From positions 30,906,001 through 30,970,000 of the forward strand of contig CM044320.1 of the NCBI GenBank assembly GCA_024291935.2: DNA of 64,000 nucleotides, read 5' to 3'. Shown here piece after piece: positions 46,008 through 57,811 of the stretch. A program made the translations under genes and the position numbers. The notes beneath the pieces are model-generated. The model was given only the letters and a program-made list of their open reading frames with translations, was not told the origin of the DNA and did not search any database. The number at the start of each line of letters is the position of its first letter. Position 1 is the stretch's first letter. This DNA is from Okapia johnstoni. Taxonomy: Eukaryota; Chordata; Mammalia; Artiodactyla; Giraffidae.

Positions 46008-46015
46008 ATGCAAAT
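46008..46015 (+). promoter_or_regulatory. Octamer (POU-type) motif ATGCAAAT
   Basis: Exact octamer immediately 3' of the palindrome. An 8-bp match occurs by chance about once per 30 kb on either strand, so function is only a suggestion. Confidence 0.35.
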
Positions 46016-47134
46016 GGTTCTGACTAAGCAGACACAGGAGACGGTCGTTAGTGTACACGCTGTGAATGTATATTATGAATAATGCATAAAACTTGGCTAA
46101 ATCCTAATGAGTCCATTGACATCCTATGGGGTCCAAAGGAGGCTCGGATCCCAAAGCCCTGGCACATTTCTACCCACCAATCATTATAAAAAACAATACC
46201 ATGAAAACAAAGGACATTAAACTACACAAATGCACTCTCATTCTAGGTAAAGGTTTTGAAAGAAGAACAAAAAAGGGAAGAAACTTTGAAAAGAGAGTTA
46301 AAAGTCCATCTTACATCATCACCCCACTTAGAGTTTTTCAAAATTACCCATTGCAGTTTAAATGGGACAAAAGCTGCAGTTGAAGGTTTGATGTTATTTC
46401 TTTTCTCTGTGTTTCTTCAGGGAGCTGCTATTACAAGGGAGCTCTGAACCATCCCTAAGAAAAGTGACCAAACTCTTAGACCATGGCAGTAGCAAGTCTT
46501 CCTGCTCTGAAAGAGTAAACGTTTACAAAATGAATTATGGTCCATTAAATAAGGAAACGATAGAGTGTGTCTGAAAGCAGGCTTTATGGTAGAAACACCT
46601 TCCAAATCTAGTTTTTACACAGCTTTTGAAGGAATCAAAAAGAACGCCATGAATATGTTCTTGCAGCACATTTTAAAAAATTAATGTTTTTTGCAATAGC
46701 CACTAAATACTCCTAAAAACGGAGTCCTTGCAACGAGAAAACATATGGATTATCCCTACAAGAGTATACCCTAAGGTGAACACCTATAGGAGCATGATCA
46801 GCATGATCGCTGAGCCAAGATCCAGAGCCGAGCAAGCTGTGCTTCAGATGCACAAATTAGGTATATGCCAAAGGCCGGGCCACCCAAGCCTCTCCTCGGA
46901 GTGGGAATGGCAAAGCCAGACAGCTGCTCTTTCGCGGTGCTCCCAGGGGCGGGTGGGAAACGGGCATTCTGAGAGCACATCCCCAGGGCACCGCGCAGAA
47001 AAGAGGAGAGGGCTGGTCACTTGGGGAAGCAGCCGGCCAAGAAAAACCCTGAACTCTTAGAAAACACACAAGGGGGAAACGTTGCAGTGGGAGCCAGAGT
47101 TAAAGTTCTGGGATGGAGTTCTTGACAATTTGCC

Positions 47135-47251
47135 CAGCTGCCTGCCATTTTCCCAGCTGTTTTCTAGGTAGGAGAACCAGGCACGGTCAAGGCCAAGGCT
47201 GAAGCAGGAAACTGCCACAGAGCCGAAAGCCTATTAATGCAACCACACCTG
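47135..47251. promoter_or_regulatory. Candidate enhancer motifs: paired CAGCTG, RUNX-like, CACCTG
   Basis: CAGCTG E-boxes at 47135-47140 and 47154-47159 lie 19 bp apart (about two helical turns). RUNX-like 'aaccaca' (47241-47247) overlaps 'cacctg' (47246-47251) and follows 'ctattaatg'. The cluster sits in the repeat-free block. Motif presence only. Confidence 0.3.
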
Positions 47252-48689
47252 CATCACTGAATTCTAAAACGTAGGTCATTTACCATCCCACATTTGGGCT
47301 AAAATCAGCTCATTGCTTTGCTGTAATGGTAATTTTTTGCCTCTGTGGACTGAGGACTCCCAGGAAGACCCCTTCTCAGTGATAACATTGCCGTATTTTT
47401 CCATCTCTCACTACCAGTACAGTCAAATATTCTGACTCTGAACAGTTATGAAAAACAGCCCTGCCTAAGTTTCTATTTAAAGTACAAATACTCCTGGGTA
47501 TAGTTAAATAAGAAAAATTATGATGATGAATTTCTGTTTGCTTGACGATCTAGGACAATGGAGGATCCCTGCATGTTTGCGTTAGACACTCGGCGATTTA
47601 AAGATAAGGGTAAAAGGTGAATGATGGGACGTGCTGACATTCACTCAGGTTTTCTGATCAGACCGCCTCTAGCCCAGCCAGGGATCCTGTGATGAGGAAT
47701 TAAGACTTTCAGCGGAGACTTAAAAGTTTAAAACTTTCTGGGCACTGGGTTATTGTTTGTATCTACACCTGGGTAAGCACTGTCATTGCTGCTAGAGCAT
47801 GAAGTATGAAAATCATACAGAAAAATAAGATATCTGCTATAACCACTTCTGCTGTTTTCCTTGTTCTGAAATCTGCCTCTTATCAAGTGCAATAGAACAG
47901 AGTTCAGTTCCTGATATAACAATTCCATCAAGCTATTCTGCCTCTGAAAACCATTCTCCACCCCAGCTTGTCCCGGCGGCGACACTATAAGCGACTGACA
48001 ATTGCTTGCCTCCCCCATCCCCACCCCCCAGCGTTGCTTCACCCCTCCCAGCTGCCACCAAAAGAAAACAGAAAGTCTCTCAATAGCACTTTGCTTCTCA
48101 GCAGGAAGCCTGTGCTGTTTGTGATATCCATTTTGATACAAACCTAAATTAGGCCTCTGGAAATAGGTAATGCATAAAAAGAAGCGTTTTGTGTCACCAA
48201 ATTATTATTATAGGTTACTGTTAACCCTTGGAAGATAGAGGTGAGCCCGGCAGCTCCCCACTGAGGTGACGATTTGTCATGAAATCACAGGCCCTACCTC
48301 AGAAGATGGTTCAGGTGAGCTTGCGATGAGGCAAACTATCGGGTTGACCTAGAGGACTGTGATAGCTGGTTTAAGTGGGGAAGCTGAGAGCAATGCCAGT
48401 TAAACAGAAGGAGCAGCACAGTGTGTCGAGCCAGCGGTCTGCTGGCACAAGTTTAACAGCTGACAGAGCCTGGAGATGTAGGAAAACGAGAACGGTCACG
48501 ATAGTTTACTATCAGGCAGATTTAAGACTCTTCTCTTCCAAAGGCCTCCTCGCAAAGACACGCAGAAGGGCAAAGGTTCAGAGCAACACTATTTTTTAAA
48601 AGGTCGTTTGTGATAAAACTGTTAACTAGTCCTGTTGAAATAATAAATTAGAATATTGAATATACTGAGGTTTCTGTATTTCTTCATAT

Positions 48690-49018
48690 AGTTTTTTGTC
48701 TTTTTTTAAACTTTTTATCTTATATTAGAGTATAGCCGATTAACAATGTCATGATAGTTTCAAGTGGACAGAAAAGGGATTCAGCCATCTATATTATTAA
48801 TACACGTTATCTATTCTCCCCCAAACTCACCTCCCATCCAGGCTGCCACAGAACATTGAGCCGAGTTCCTGTGCTTTACAGCAGGAACTTGTTGGTTATC
48901 CATTTTAAATGTAGCAGTGTCTTCATGTCTATCCCAAACTCCCTATCTCCTCCCCCAATTCTTCCCCACTAGCAACCATAAATTCATTCTCTAAATCCAT
49001 GAGTCTGTTTTGTTTTGG
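48690..49018 (-). mobile_element. Artiodactyl L1 3' UTR, antisense
   Basis: T-rich start, then 'aactttttatcttatattag', 'agtatagccgattaacaatg', 'gttcctgtgctttacagcag', 'cttgttggttatccatttta', 'ctctaaatccatgagtctgt'. This is the reverse complement of the L1 type at 16064. Confidence 0.86.
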
Positions 49019-50988
49019 AAATTCCCTGCTCAAAAATTTAAATTGCTGGTCCATAATTAAGATTCGAAGAAATCTAAGAACTTAGCCTAACACTACTCCT
49101 ACATTAAATCATTTTACTTTTCCTATTTAACCTCTGCAATATTTGATTCTCTCATTCTTATTTCTGCATCACTACATTAAAATAAGCAGCATTTATCACG
49201 TTAATTATAAATATAACTGAATTCAAAGATCCAAATCAAAGACCACTTTCTATCAACCTTGATTAGTGAAAGAAACACAAAGAATCACGCAAAACATCCT
49301 CTCATCTTTCAGCTCAGCTCAGCTCACTTTCCAATTAAAAACTGTACGACAGAGAGTCATCATATCATACAATAACTTGGATTTTCCTTCCTCCTCATGC
49401 ATTTTTACTCTATGTTTTGATAAAAATTATCACGTGAGACTGGCTTATCTCATTAAAATAAACAGACATGACTGAGTTCATATCTCTTGAGACAGTCAAA
49501 ACAATGCAAAATGTAATTCCTCAAATTGGGATAATCGGTATTTACTGAATAAATAACTAAACAAGTAAAGCTTTTTCAAAGGGAGTATCACAGGTTTATG
49601 ATGAAGAGTAACAGAAATATTCTGCAACTGGTTTCATGGAAAAAGAAAACAGCTAATACGAACAACCAAAGTTTTATAGGAAGTTGAGGAGACAATGGAT
49701 ACCAGCCAAATTGCATAGCTGCAGTTTTTAGCTGAGTCTCTAAATTTGAAAGCAGAGTAAATGTTCCTCTCTCCTTTCCTAGACACAACCCATAAAATGC
49801 CAGGCTCTTTTTAATGTCTAAGAATGATGTTTAGGTCTCATCGGAGTCAGCAACAAGATCTTCAGACTGAGAAAATACCTAGTCAATTGCATTCAGCTGC
49901 AGTGTATAACATGGTAACATCAAAAGTGCTGGAATCACACACTTTAGGGTAAGGGCACCATATGATCCCAGTACAATCTGATTCAGGGAATTCTGACTAG
50001 CTAATTCCTTGGCATCCTCAGATATCTACATACCATCTGAGCCAGCTACTGAAATTAAATCTCCTATGTTTCCATTTTCTAAAATAATTCCTCAATTCAA
50101 ATATTCAACAGCAGTACATCTGGTCATAGTTCAAGGACCTCACTGTTGATGAGGCACTTTCTTCAAAGTTTCTGCAGGCTATTTGCCACACATCGTACAT
50201 ACCTGTGCAGTTCATTCCCTGGGAAGTCGCTTTTGCCGTAGCTTCCGCCTTAAAAATATTCCTACACCCATGCTGATTTTGTATCTGTTCAGTTCAAATT
50301 TAGATTCATTGGTACTTTTCCATAGTTACATTTCTTGTTCAGTTGATGTGTCCTTTTATTTATTCTGAAGTTTTTGATGTAAGACAAACAGGAATACCAC
50401 CTTCTAAAATTACTACTATCCTACCATCCTCCGATGGAACATTAGCGGGAAGCAATATTCTCCAAAGCTATGAAGCATACACTGCCCTAAATTACATTGC
50501 AGTCACTGCCCTGAGCTCACACATTTTTGAATAGAAAGGCTCCCAGGGATCTCTCTGTACTGACTGCATTTACTGCTTTAAAATATTTTTAACCCAGACG
50601 CTGAAGTGCCAGCCTTGCAGTTCCTCATGCTAATCCCAGCCTGGGTGGCTGTTCTTAAGGGAAAGCATTCAAAACATTGTAACAGTGCATCAACTTTGAC
50701 CCTTTTCACTTAAACATGAGACTCTTTTTAAAAGTTTGAATTCCAGAGGGAATCACTGAACTTTGACCTGCTTAAAATTAGTTTTGTTTTAGTGCCTTCA
50801 TGGTGACTCAACAGGCCAATTTTCCAGACACTTAAGACGTTTCTGCCCCTGAAGATTCCAGTTCAAGTCCACAACTATGTTTGCTGGTCAGAGCAGAACA
50901 CTTTGTCCCAGGGTTTCAAGCAACAAATTCCCAGATCTCCATCTCTCTGCCAGATGTTGGCATTAGTTGGTATTAAGATGGATCTAAA
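49019..50988. other. 2.0 kb without recognised features
   Basis: Unique AT-rich DNA. Nothing recognised. Confidence 0.5.
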
Positions 50989-51047
50989 TACACACACGCA
51001 CACACACACATTATACACACACACACACACATACACACATGATACAC
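50989..51047. repeat. (AC)n microsatellite, interrupted
   Basis: AC runs broken by 'acgc', 'attat' and 'atac' interruptions. Confidence 0.95.
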
Positions 51048-51854
51048 AGTTAGAGGACAGGCTTTTTTTTCACTTAGAGCCTTTTAGGAAAGAAAGTTTT
51101 CCACTCAAAATTCAGTCATGGAGAAATGTTTATCAGGATTATATAAACATTACTTAATAGCCTAACTCCTACAAGAATAAAGCTCCTAACTTTTGGTAAG
51201 CAGTACCATGATACATTTATAATATAAGCTTTCTGAATCTACTTTTCTTAATGAGGAACAAAAAAGTTGCTGGGGTTTTATTTTCTAATTTATTACAGAT
51301 TTTACAAATTGTCAATGAATAATTACATTGCGAGTAAACATTATCACAATGTTATACTTTCCTTCAATGGAATTTCCAATATGACATTTGTTGTCAAAAA
51401 TCCATGACAGTTAAGAGGTAAAATAAAGTTTCCAAAGAACTAAAGGTACAGCACATGTTACGCTTGATTCAGTCCCCAAAACTGCTCCCCCTGTTGGAAA
51501 AAGGAACAAAGCAGTACCCAATTTCATTAGTGCAAACTAACTAAGGTGTTTAATATGAAGGAAATAGCTATTAGTCTGGAACAATTCCTGCATAAACCAT
51601 GGACCTTAAAATTTTTAGAACAGTCAAAGATAAAGGCATTCAGCAAAAGAAAACCCATTCAGAATCACAAAACCAGAAAAAAAGAAACGTGGACATAGTT
51701 AACCAGGATAAAAGAATCACTACAATACAAATTGCATACCATGTTAAACTACAAGTCTACTGCCTCTGAAGGGTGTGTTAGCTATACTGAAAAGTGGTGC
51801 CAAGGTATATACTAGATCTTCATATTCAAACATCAGTTTGTTTGTTTTTTTTGA
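51048..51854. other. Unique stretch
   Basis: AT-rich, nothing recognised. Confidence 0.4.
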
Positions 51855-52396
51855 AGGATAATTGCTTTACAGAATTTTGCTGTTTTCTGTCAAACCTCAA
51901 CATGAATCAGCCACAGGTATACATATATATACCCTCCCTTTTGAAACTCCCTCCCATCTCCCACCCCATCCCACCCCTCTAGGTTGATACAGAAGCCCTG
52001 TTTGAGTTTCCTGAGCCATACAGCAAATTTCTGTTGGCTATCTAGTTTGCATATGGTAATGTAAGTTTCCATCTTACTCTTTCCATATATCTCACCCTCT
52101 CCTCCCCTCTCCCCATGTCCATAAGTCTATTCTCTATGTCTGTTTCTCCACTGCTGCCCTGTAAATAAATTCTTCAGTATCATTTTTCTAGATTCTGTAT
52201 ATACATGTTAGAATACAATATTTATCTTTCTCTTTCTGACTCACTTCACTCTGTATAATAGGTTCTAGGTTCATCTACCTCATCAGAACTGACTGAAATG
52301 TGTTCCTTTTTATGGCTGAGTAATATTCCATTGTGTATATGTACCACAACTTATTTATCCATTGATCTGTTTGTGGACATCTAGGTTGCTTCCACT
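51855..52396 (-). mobile_element. Ruminant L1 3' UTR, antisense
   Basis: 'aacctcaacatgaatcagcc', 'acaggtatacatatatatac', 'tcccatctcccaccccatcc', 'ggttgatacagaagccctgt', 'tctttctgactcacttcact', 'ggctgagtaatattccattg', 'gtatatgtaccacaactt', ending at 'ctaggttgcttccac'. About 540 bp of L1-BT-type 3' UTR, 5'-truncated, noncoding. Confidence 0.92.
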
Positions 52397-52534
52397 TAAA
52401 TCTATTCATTTTCAAAGAGCTACCAAGTGACACCCAAAGCTGGAAGTCAAAAACTACCTTTGGGCTTCTGCTGAGCCTTGTGACCTAAGGGGCAGAACTG
52501 TCTGCACTAACTGCAAGCCCAGACCTGCTATAGG

Positions 52535-52665
52535 GTCCACTCTTACTTATACTATCTGCCACAACTATTCAACTCTGCTTTTACAGCTTGAAAGTAGTCA
52601 TGGCTAATATGTAAATGGATGAGCATGGCTGTGTTCCCACAAAACTTTACTCACCAACAAGAGTC
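52535..52665 (+). mobile_element. Ancient nonautonomous DNA transposon fragment (hAT-type MER)
   Basis: 'ccacaactattcaactctgc', 'aaagtagtcatggctaatat', 'gtaaatggatgagcatggct' and 'gtgttcccacaaaactttac' match a common eutherian MER element of the hAT/Charlie group. The exact family name cannot be fixed by eye. Termini are not visible. Confidence 0.55.
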
Positions 52666-53492
52666 CTGCCCAGCTTCAGAAAGCTGTCCTAAACTCTCTG
52701 TGATCTTTGAGCATCTAATCTTCACTTACCTTTCATGATCACAAAAACCAACCATGGCAAAATTATATTTGAGCTGTTTGCTCTCCTTCTAATACCAATA
52801 CCAAATCTAATACTCAGAAAATAAAAACTACTCAGCTGAGTCTCTCCAGTGACTGCTTGTTTCATTTCCTACCCATTGTAAAAAAGAACACAATAAAGAT
52901 GTCCAAACTGGAGGTAAATGGTCATTCTGGATCTGTACATTACTAATTCACTTTCATTTTATTCATAAGTCATTTAACACACACAGTGTGTGTGAGTTGT
53001 CCTGAATGATCACAGGTTTCTTTTAAACTAAGAAAATACTTAGAAGTCATTACAATTATTTTACATTTCAAGTACATGTGACTATTTGGGTTTTTTACTG
53101 ATGGTTAAGAAAACAAGCACTCCTCGCTCTGAAAACTGGGTCAATTACTTACTAGGAAGAGGTCAACTGAAGTGAAAATTTCACATGCTACCAACTAGTA
53201 CATTCAAATGACATGAAAATAAGTATGAATTATGTAAGATGCTAATGGAAATACACATACTTATGGATCAGACAGTAAAGGACAGTATTTAAATAAAGTA
53301 AAACTATACAGAGACATTCTCATGGAAAGACCAATATCTGAAGAATTTGCCAACACGGGATTAACATTGTAGTTGCTTAATTCTTTAATTGTCTTACGAA
53401 TAAAATATGCTACTAATTGTGTAAGATATTTTGGCTTTGCATTCCAAAAGGTATATTTGCATTTTTCTCTGTATACATTGTGAAAACTAATA
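52666..53492. other. Unique stretch
   Basis: Nothing recognised. 'acacacacagtgtgtgt' near 52978-52994 is a short perfect hairpin. Confidence 0.4.
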
Positions 53493-54045
53493 TACAGGGT
53501 CATTAAAAAGTAATGTGACTGGTTTTTAAACAAACATACCATGTCATCCAAACACGCTTTCCCTTCACAATGGTCACCTGAGAAGGCCACTTACTCACTC
53601 CAAAGTTCAGCTGTTATTCACCGTATTTCTCCCTCCTTTAGAAACTGCTTTCTAAGTCTGTACCACACACATGCATACACATTTCTAAATATCCTCAATG
53701 GTGACAAATTTCATAATTTGAAAGTCAATTTTAGCCATTTTCATCATTTCAGAGAGACATTTATAGCCAACTCTGGTGAATAAAAAAAAGCATGATGAAT
53801 CTTGGTATAAAATGCGAATAGAAAGTAATGAGATGGATGTTTTTAGTCAGGCTTGCAAATGATTCAAAAGACAATTCGGAGAGGAACTTTTCCAAAATGT
53901 TTTGAACAAGGGCATCAATGGAATCAGGGTTCTGCTTCTCTGGGTGACAATTTTGAAAAACAACATTAATATGAATGCATAAATTATAATGTGATCATTG
54001 TCTTTAAAAATCACACTCCGTACTTTTCACTCATACTCTGCAAAT
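53493..54045 (+). mobile_element. Possible mariner-like DNA transposon relic
   Basis: The left end 'tacagggtcattaaaaagta' is preceded by TA. The right end 'gtacttttcactcatactct', read in reverse complement, resembles it (cag-ggt/agt ... aaaagta). Near the right end, frames around 53895-53965 ('ccaaaatgttttgaacaagg', 'gcttctctgggtgacaattt') resemble the C-terminal tail of mariner transposases. The size (about 550 bp) fits an internally deleted, nonautonomous copy. The frame is broken throughout. The 109-codon antisense ORF (53261-53590) is not part of a gene. Confidence 0.42.
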
Positions 54046-55194
54046 ACAAAATAAAGCAGATATACATTTTCATTTGGAAGGTTATTTATGCATATTCTGA
54101 AGCTTCCACGGGCAAAACTCACCATAGGTTGATTTATACATATCATATCATATCCTATAGATTGAACTCTCTTGATCTTTCAAAAAAATGTAATTTTAAA
54201 ATTTCTTATTTTCATAGTTGGATATTTACACCCGACCCCAATCTGTAGGCTGCTCTAAACTTTATTCTCCCCTATGCAGTCAAAACCTGACAAGAGCTTA
54301 CTGTGGGATTATGCACAAAAACTGCAAATTTAAACAAGGTGCGATCGTATACTTTTTCACGCATTATTGTATCATGCTGCACAAGAACACTAATGTATGC
54401 ACAGTTCCAAAATAGCTTGGGCTATTACTGCACAGCCTTGAAAACTACTAAAATCCCAATAAGAGCACCTTTCAAAAGCTGTTCCTTCATTATCGCACAC
54501 AAGGAAAAGCTTGCTTTCGCTATTTGTATTTTACAATAGAAAAAAAGAAATACAGAAATGTCTATGACATTGTCTCATAATTCTGAGGTCTTATTTCTTA
54601 TTAGAGTCTTTGCAGTTATGAAAGTTGTTCCATCAATATGAATATGACAACAGGACTCAATACTATTTAATCGACTCAATTATGGAACAAGTGTGCTTTT
54701 TTTTCCTTGTGCTGCCCTAGTTTCTTTTAAGTTGCATTTGAATTATTGATGAAGTTGCAATAAAGCATTTCTTTGTTACACATAGTTTAGAAGTAGAAAA
54801 TGATGTTTCATGGTTAATTTTTAGACCCACAGTGATAAAATAAACACACTTGTTTCCTTTCAAAGAAAATCAATAATGTGGTACAAGCTTAAAAGAATGC
54901 CTTTCCCTTTTTTTTCTATTGTCTTGAAAACATGACGTGCTGGAATTGTGAATATAAATACAAATATAAAAGGAAAAATGGTAAGCAAAGTACACTATAG
55001 AAAATACTATTCCTGGTCTTTGGGGATACTGAAAGATTTATATCTATGATGAATTTAGGTTCTGCTTTTCCTCAAGTATTTCAAGGACCGGTTTAGACTT
55101 GTAGCAGGATAAGGCCCTGAAAAATGGAAGAATCATTTTGGAGACAAGGACAACGCTTCTTATTTAGACTACTCTAATCACTACAGAACTGATG
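54046..55194. other. 1.1 kb without recognised features
   Basis: Unique AT-rich DNA. A long non-repetitive tract with short ORFs only. Confidence 0.45.
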
Positions 55195-55407
55195 CCCCAT
55201 TCATTCCATTTTCCAAACAACAGTCAGAATGATCTTTTTAAAAATGCAAATATGAATCCTTTAACTACTTGCCCTTACTTTTGTGATAAAAACTCAGAAC
55301 CTTAGCAGCATCTACAAGACCCTACGTGACAGGACTCCTGCCTCCTCCTCCAGCCTCAATCTTCATGACTTTTGCCCTTCTTTTCTGTGCCCCAGCCACT
55401 CTGGGGC
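55195..55407 (+). mobile_element. L2 LINE ORF2/3' fragment, split by BovB
   Basis: 'aacaacagtcagaatgatct', 'ctacaagaccctacgtgaca', 'ctcctcctccagcctcaatc', 'tgtgccccagccactctggg' follow the sense L2 order. Some L2 may continue after the BovB (to about 55660). Confidence 0.68.
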
Positions 55408-55574
55408 AATAGGAGAAGGGGGAGGCAGAGAGTGAGTAGGTTAGATAGTATCACCGACTCAATGGGTCTGAATTGGAGCAAACTCTGGAAGATAGTGAAG
55501 GACAGGGGAGTCCGGTGCACTTCAGTCCATGGGGTCACAAAGAGTCGGACACACCTTAGTGACTGAACAACAAC
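55408..55574 (+). mobile_element. BovB LINE 3' end, short
   Basis: 'aggagaagggggaggcagag', 'gatagtatcaccgactcaat', 'ccatggggtcacaaagagtc', 'ttagtgactgaacaacaa'. Inserted in L2. Confidence 0.9.
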
Positions 55575-55660
55575 CCTATAATATATCCTTAAAGCTCCCC
55601 GTACTCGTCTCCATAATACACTTCATAGCACTCCTCGGGAGTCCTAGAGTAACACTTTCA

Positions 55661-56396
55661 CAGCGAGCCTACATTCACCTAATCACCAGAGTAACTCATG
55701 TGCTCCATCCCCTCTGTGAAATACAGAATTAGCCATGGTACCCTAATGGTGAAAAGGCTGCTCCAGCACACCACACACACCTACTCTAACTGCTTTACTT
55801 ATCTGCTTGATCCAAGTCTCCTTATATCATTTCTGTTTGTTACTGTAATTGACTAAATTCATTAAATATTACATAAGTGAGAGAATAGGAGGACAAAAAG
55901 GATGTTATTTATAACACTAGATTGAATGCTTTGGAAGGAATAAAGGTGAATTAAAAAAAAAAACTCACTACATTAGGTTTCAAATAGCTTCATAAAATTA
56001 GAATAAAAATTGAAAAAAATTTAAAGACCAATTTCAGCACTTAAATTGCTTGCCTTTTAGCTCTATCATTTTTAGCAAATCAAAAACCATAGAACATTTA
56101 TCTATGTGTGACTTATCCAAGAAGGTGACAAGCAGTGGCACTCGAGACTCATCCTTAAAAGCTTCAATTATACATCAATTAATTCGTAAATTAATAAATA
56201 TTGATAAACAATGGAACAGCAATAAACAAACTGATTAAACATTGTTTAAAATGCTAAAATATTTAGGGAATATGTCATTTCTCGATGATTCTATGCTTTA
56301 GCAATTTTTTTTATTAACAATCCAATTACCAGTCACAATTACACTAGACAAGAGAATGTCTCTCAATATGATTAGCTGATTAATCTCCATTTTTCT
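55661..56396. other. Unique stretch
   Basis: AT-rich, nothing recognised. Confidence 0.4.
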
Positions 56397-56530
56397 CACT
56401 AAATTGGAAACTTCCATAAGGGCAGGGACCAAATCTCTTTTATTCACCATGGTAACCCCATTAGTCAACATCTCTCATATGTGACAAAGAACAGACTCAT
56501 AATAAGCACACTTTAAATTAATGAATAATA
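56397..56530 (+). mobile_element. L2 LINE 3' end
   Basis: 'ctaaattggaaacttccata', 'agggcagggaccaaatctct' and 'tttattcaccatggtaaccc' match the L2 3' end well; the following part is decayed. Confidence 0.65.
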
Positions 56531-57474
56531 GTTAAACACAGTCAAATATAACAACATTGTACATTTTAAATTACTATTAAGATCAATATGCAAATAGTTA
56601 TAAACAGAATAAAAATATGGATGGAATCACCTGAAAATGTCAGGGCACAATACTTTTTTAAGAGACAGTATTTGTCCTTCACTCAATAATTAGACAGATC
56701 ATTTGAATGTATATTTAAAAAGGAATCAACTCTTTATTATTTTAAAAAGTATCATTCTCTAGCATAATGAGGTTTCTACCTTATAACTTATGAACTATAT
56801 TTAAGATTATGTGATTAGGTTTACTTGGGAATCCAACCATGATTACTATACTGTTATTAAGACTTTTATATGCTGGTTCCAAATCTGGCTACCTTTTAAT
56901 CTCTAATGAAAAGTAATAATAATGCTACCTGAAATGTACTTATCCCCTTTCTTCCAAGAAATTCAAAGCAACCAACATTTTGTGAGCAGACACTTAAATA
57001 TAAAAATGAAAACACAACTAAAATGAACTTTGATTAACAAAATAAAAGATGTTAATAAGGAAGCCAAGCTATCCAAAGTTCAGGCACAAAACAAATCTAG
57101 AATAATTCTTGAAAGAAAGGCTGAGTTGCGCTATAAAAATGCTTATAAACATTTAAAATTCCAAAGGGACATGAAAAAACCTAGTACAGTTCTGAAAGGT
57201 TTTGTCTTCTCAGGTTCTCTACTGCTGAGAGACACAAATAAAGACATCTTCTTTTCATTGTTGCATGTAACTGATTTATAAATCCATGAATCCAAGAAAA
57301 AATAAGCAGTGAGAGAACATTCAAAAGCATTCTGGCATATTAGGCAGGATATGGCTCATAAATTAGAGCCAGATATTCAGAGGGGTAATGGTGTCAGTGT
57401 GGCCCCAACCTTCTAGTTAATTATGAGGAATTGCTAGACATGAGGAAATGCTAAGTCATCATGACCCTGGCTAG
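56531..57474. other. Unique stretch
   Basis: Very AT-rich. An 83-codon ORF (57030-57281), lysine-rich at first, has no recognisable domain. Confidence 0.4.

Positions 57475-57524
<50 letters not shown>
57475..57524. repeat. (CA)n microsatellite with CG start
   Basis: 'gcgcgcg' is followed by about 22 uninterrupted CA units. Likely polymorphic and able to form Z-DNA. Confidence 0.97.
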
Positions 57525-57525
<1 letters not shown>

Positions 57526-57579
57526 TCCCTCCGTGATTTTTAAGATATCATAAAGTACCACAACTGTGTTCTAAAACCT

Positions 57580-57800
57580 CGTGTTCGCATGCGCTCAGTT
57601 GCTTCAACCATGTCCGACTCTTTGCAACCCTATGGACTGTAGCCCACCAGGCTCCACTGTCCATGGGATTCTCCAAGAATACTGAAGTGGGTTGCCATGC
57701 CCTACTCCAAGGGATCTTCCCAACCCAAGGATCAAACCCACATCTCTGCGTCTCCTGCATTGGAGGCAGAATCTTTACCACTGAGCCATCGGGAAGCCCA
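57580..57800 (-). mobile_element. Bov-tA SINE, antisense, with TSD
   Basis: 'gcgctcagttgcttcaacca', 'actgtagcccaccaggctcc', 'ctctgcgtctcctgcattgg', 'actgagccatcgggaagccc'. Exact 11-bp duplication 'ttctaaaacct' at 57569-57579 and 57801-57811. Confidence 0.96.
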
Positions 57801-57811
57801 TTCTAAAACCT

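Larger units (their letters stand above)
44306..48689. other. 4.4-kb repeat-poor block, possible regulatory DNA
   Basis: The longest stretch of the window without any recognisable ruminant or ancient repeat. From about 46880 to 48600 the GC content and CpG content rise above the surroundings ('gctctttcgcggtgctccca', 'ccggcggcgacactataagc'). Antisense (137 codons, 47728-48141) and sense (110 codons, 46728-47060) ORFs lack recognisable domains. Repeat depletion is compatible with purifying selection on noncoding DNA, but conservation was not tested. Confidence 0.4.

Noticed and set aside
47728..48141. 137-codon antisense ORF in the repeat-free block
   Set aside because: No recognisable domain or composition of a real protein, and no supporting splice or start context. 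Kept only as part of the candidate regulatory block.
57030..57281. Lysine-rich 83-codon ORF as a small gene
   Set aside because: AT-rich DNA gives Lys/Asn/Ile-rich frames by chance. No start context or domain.
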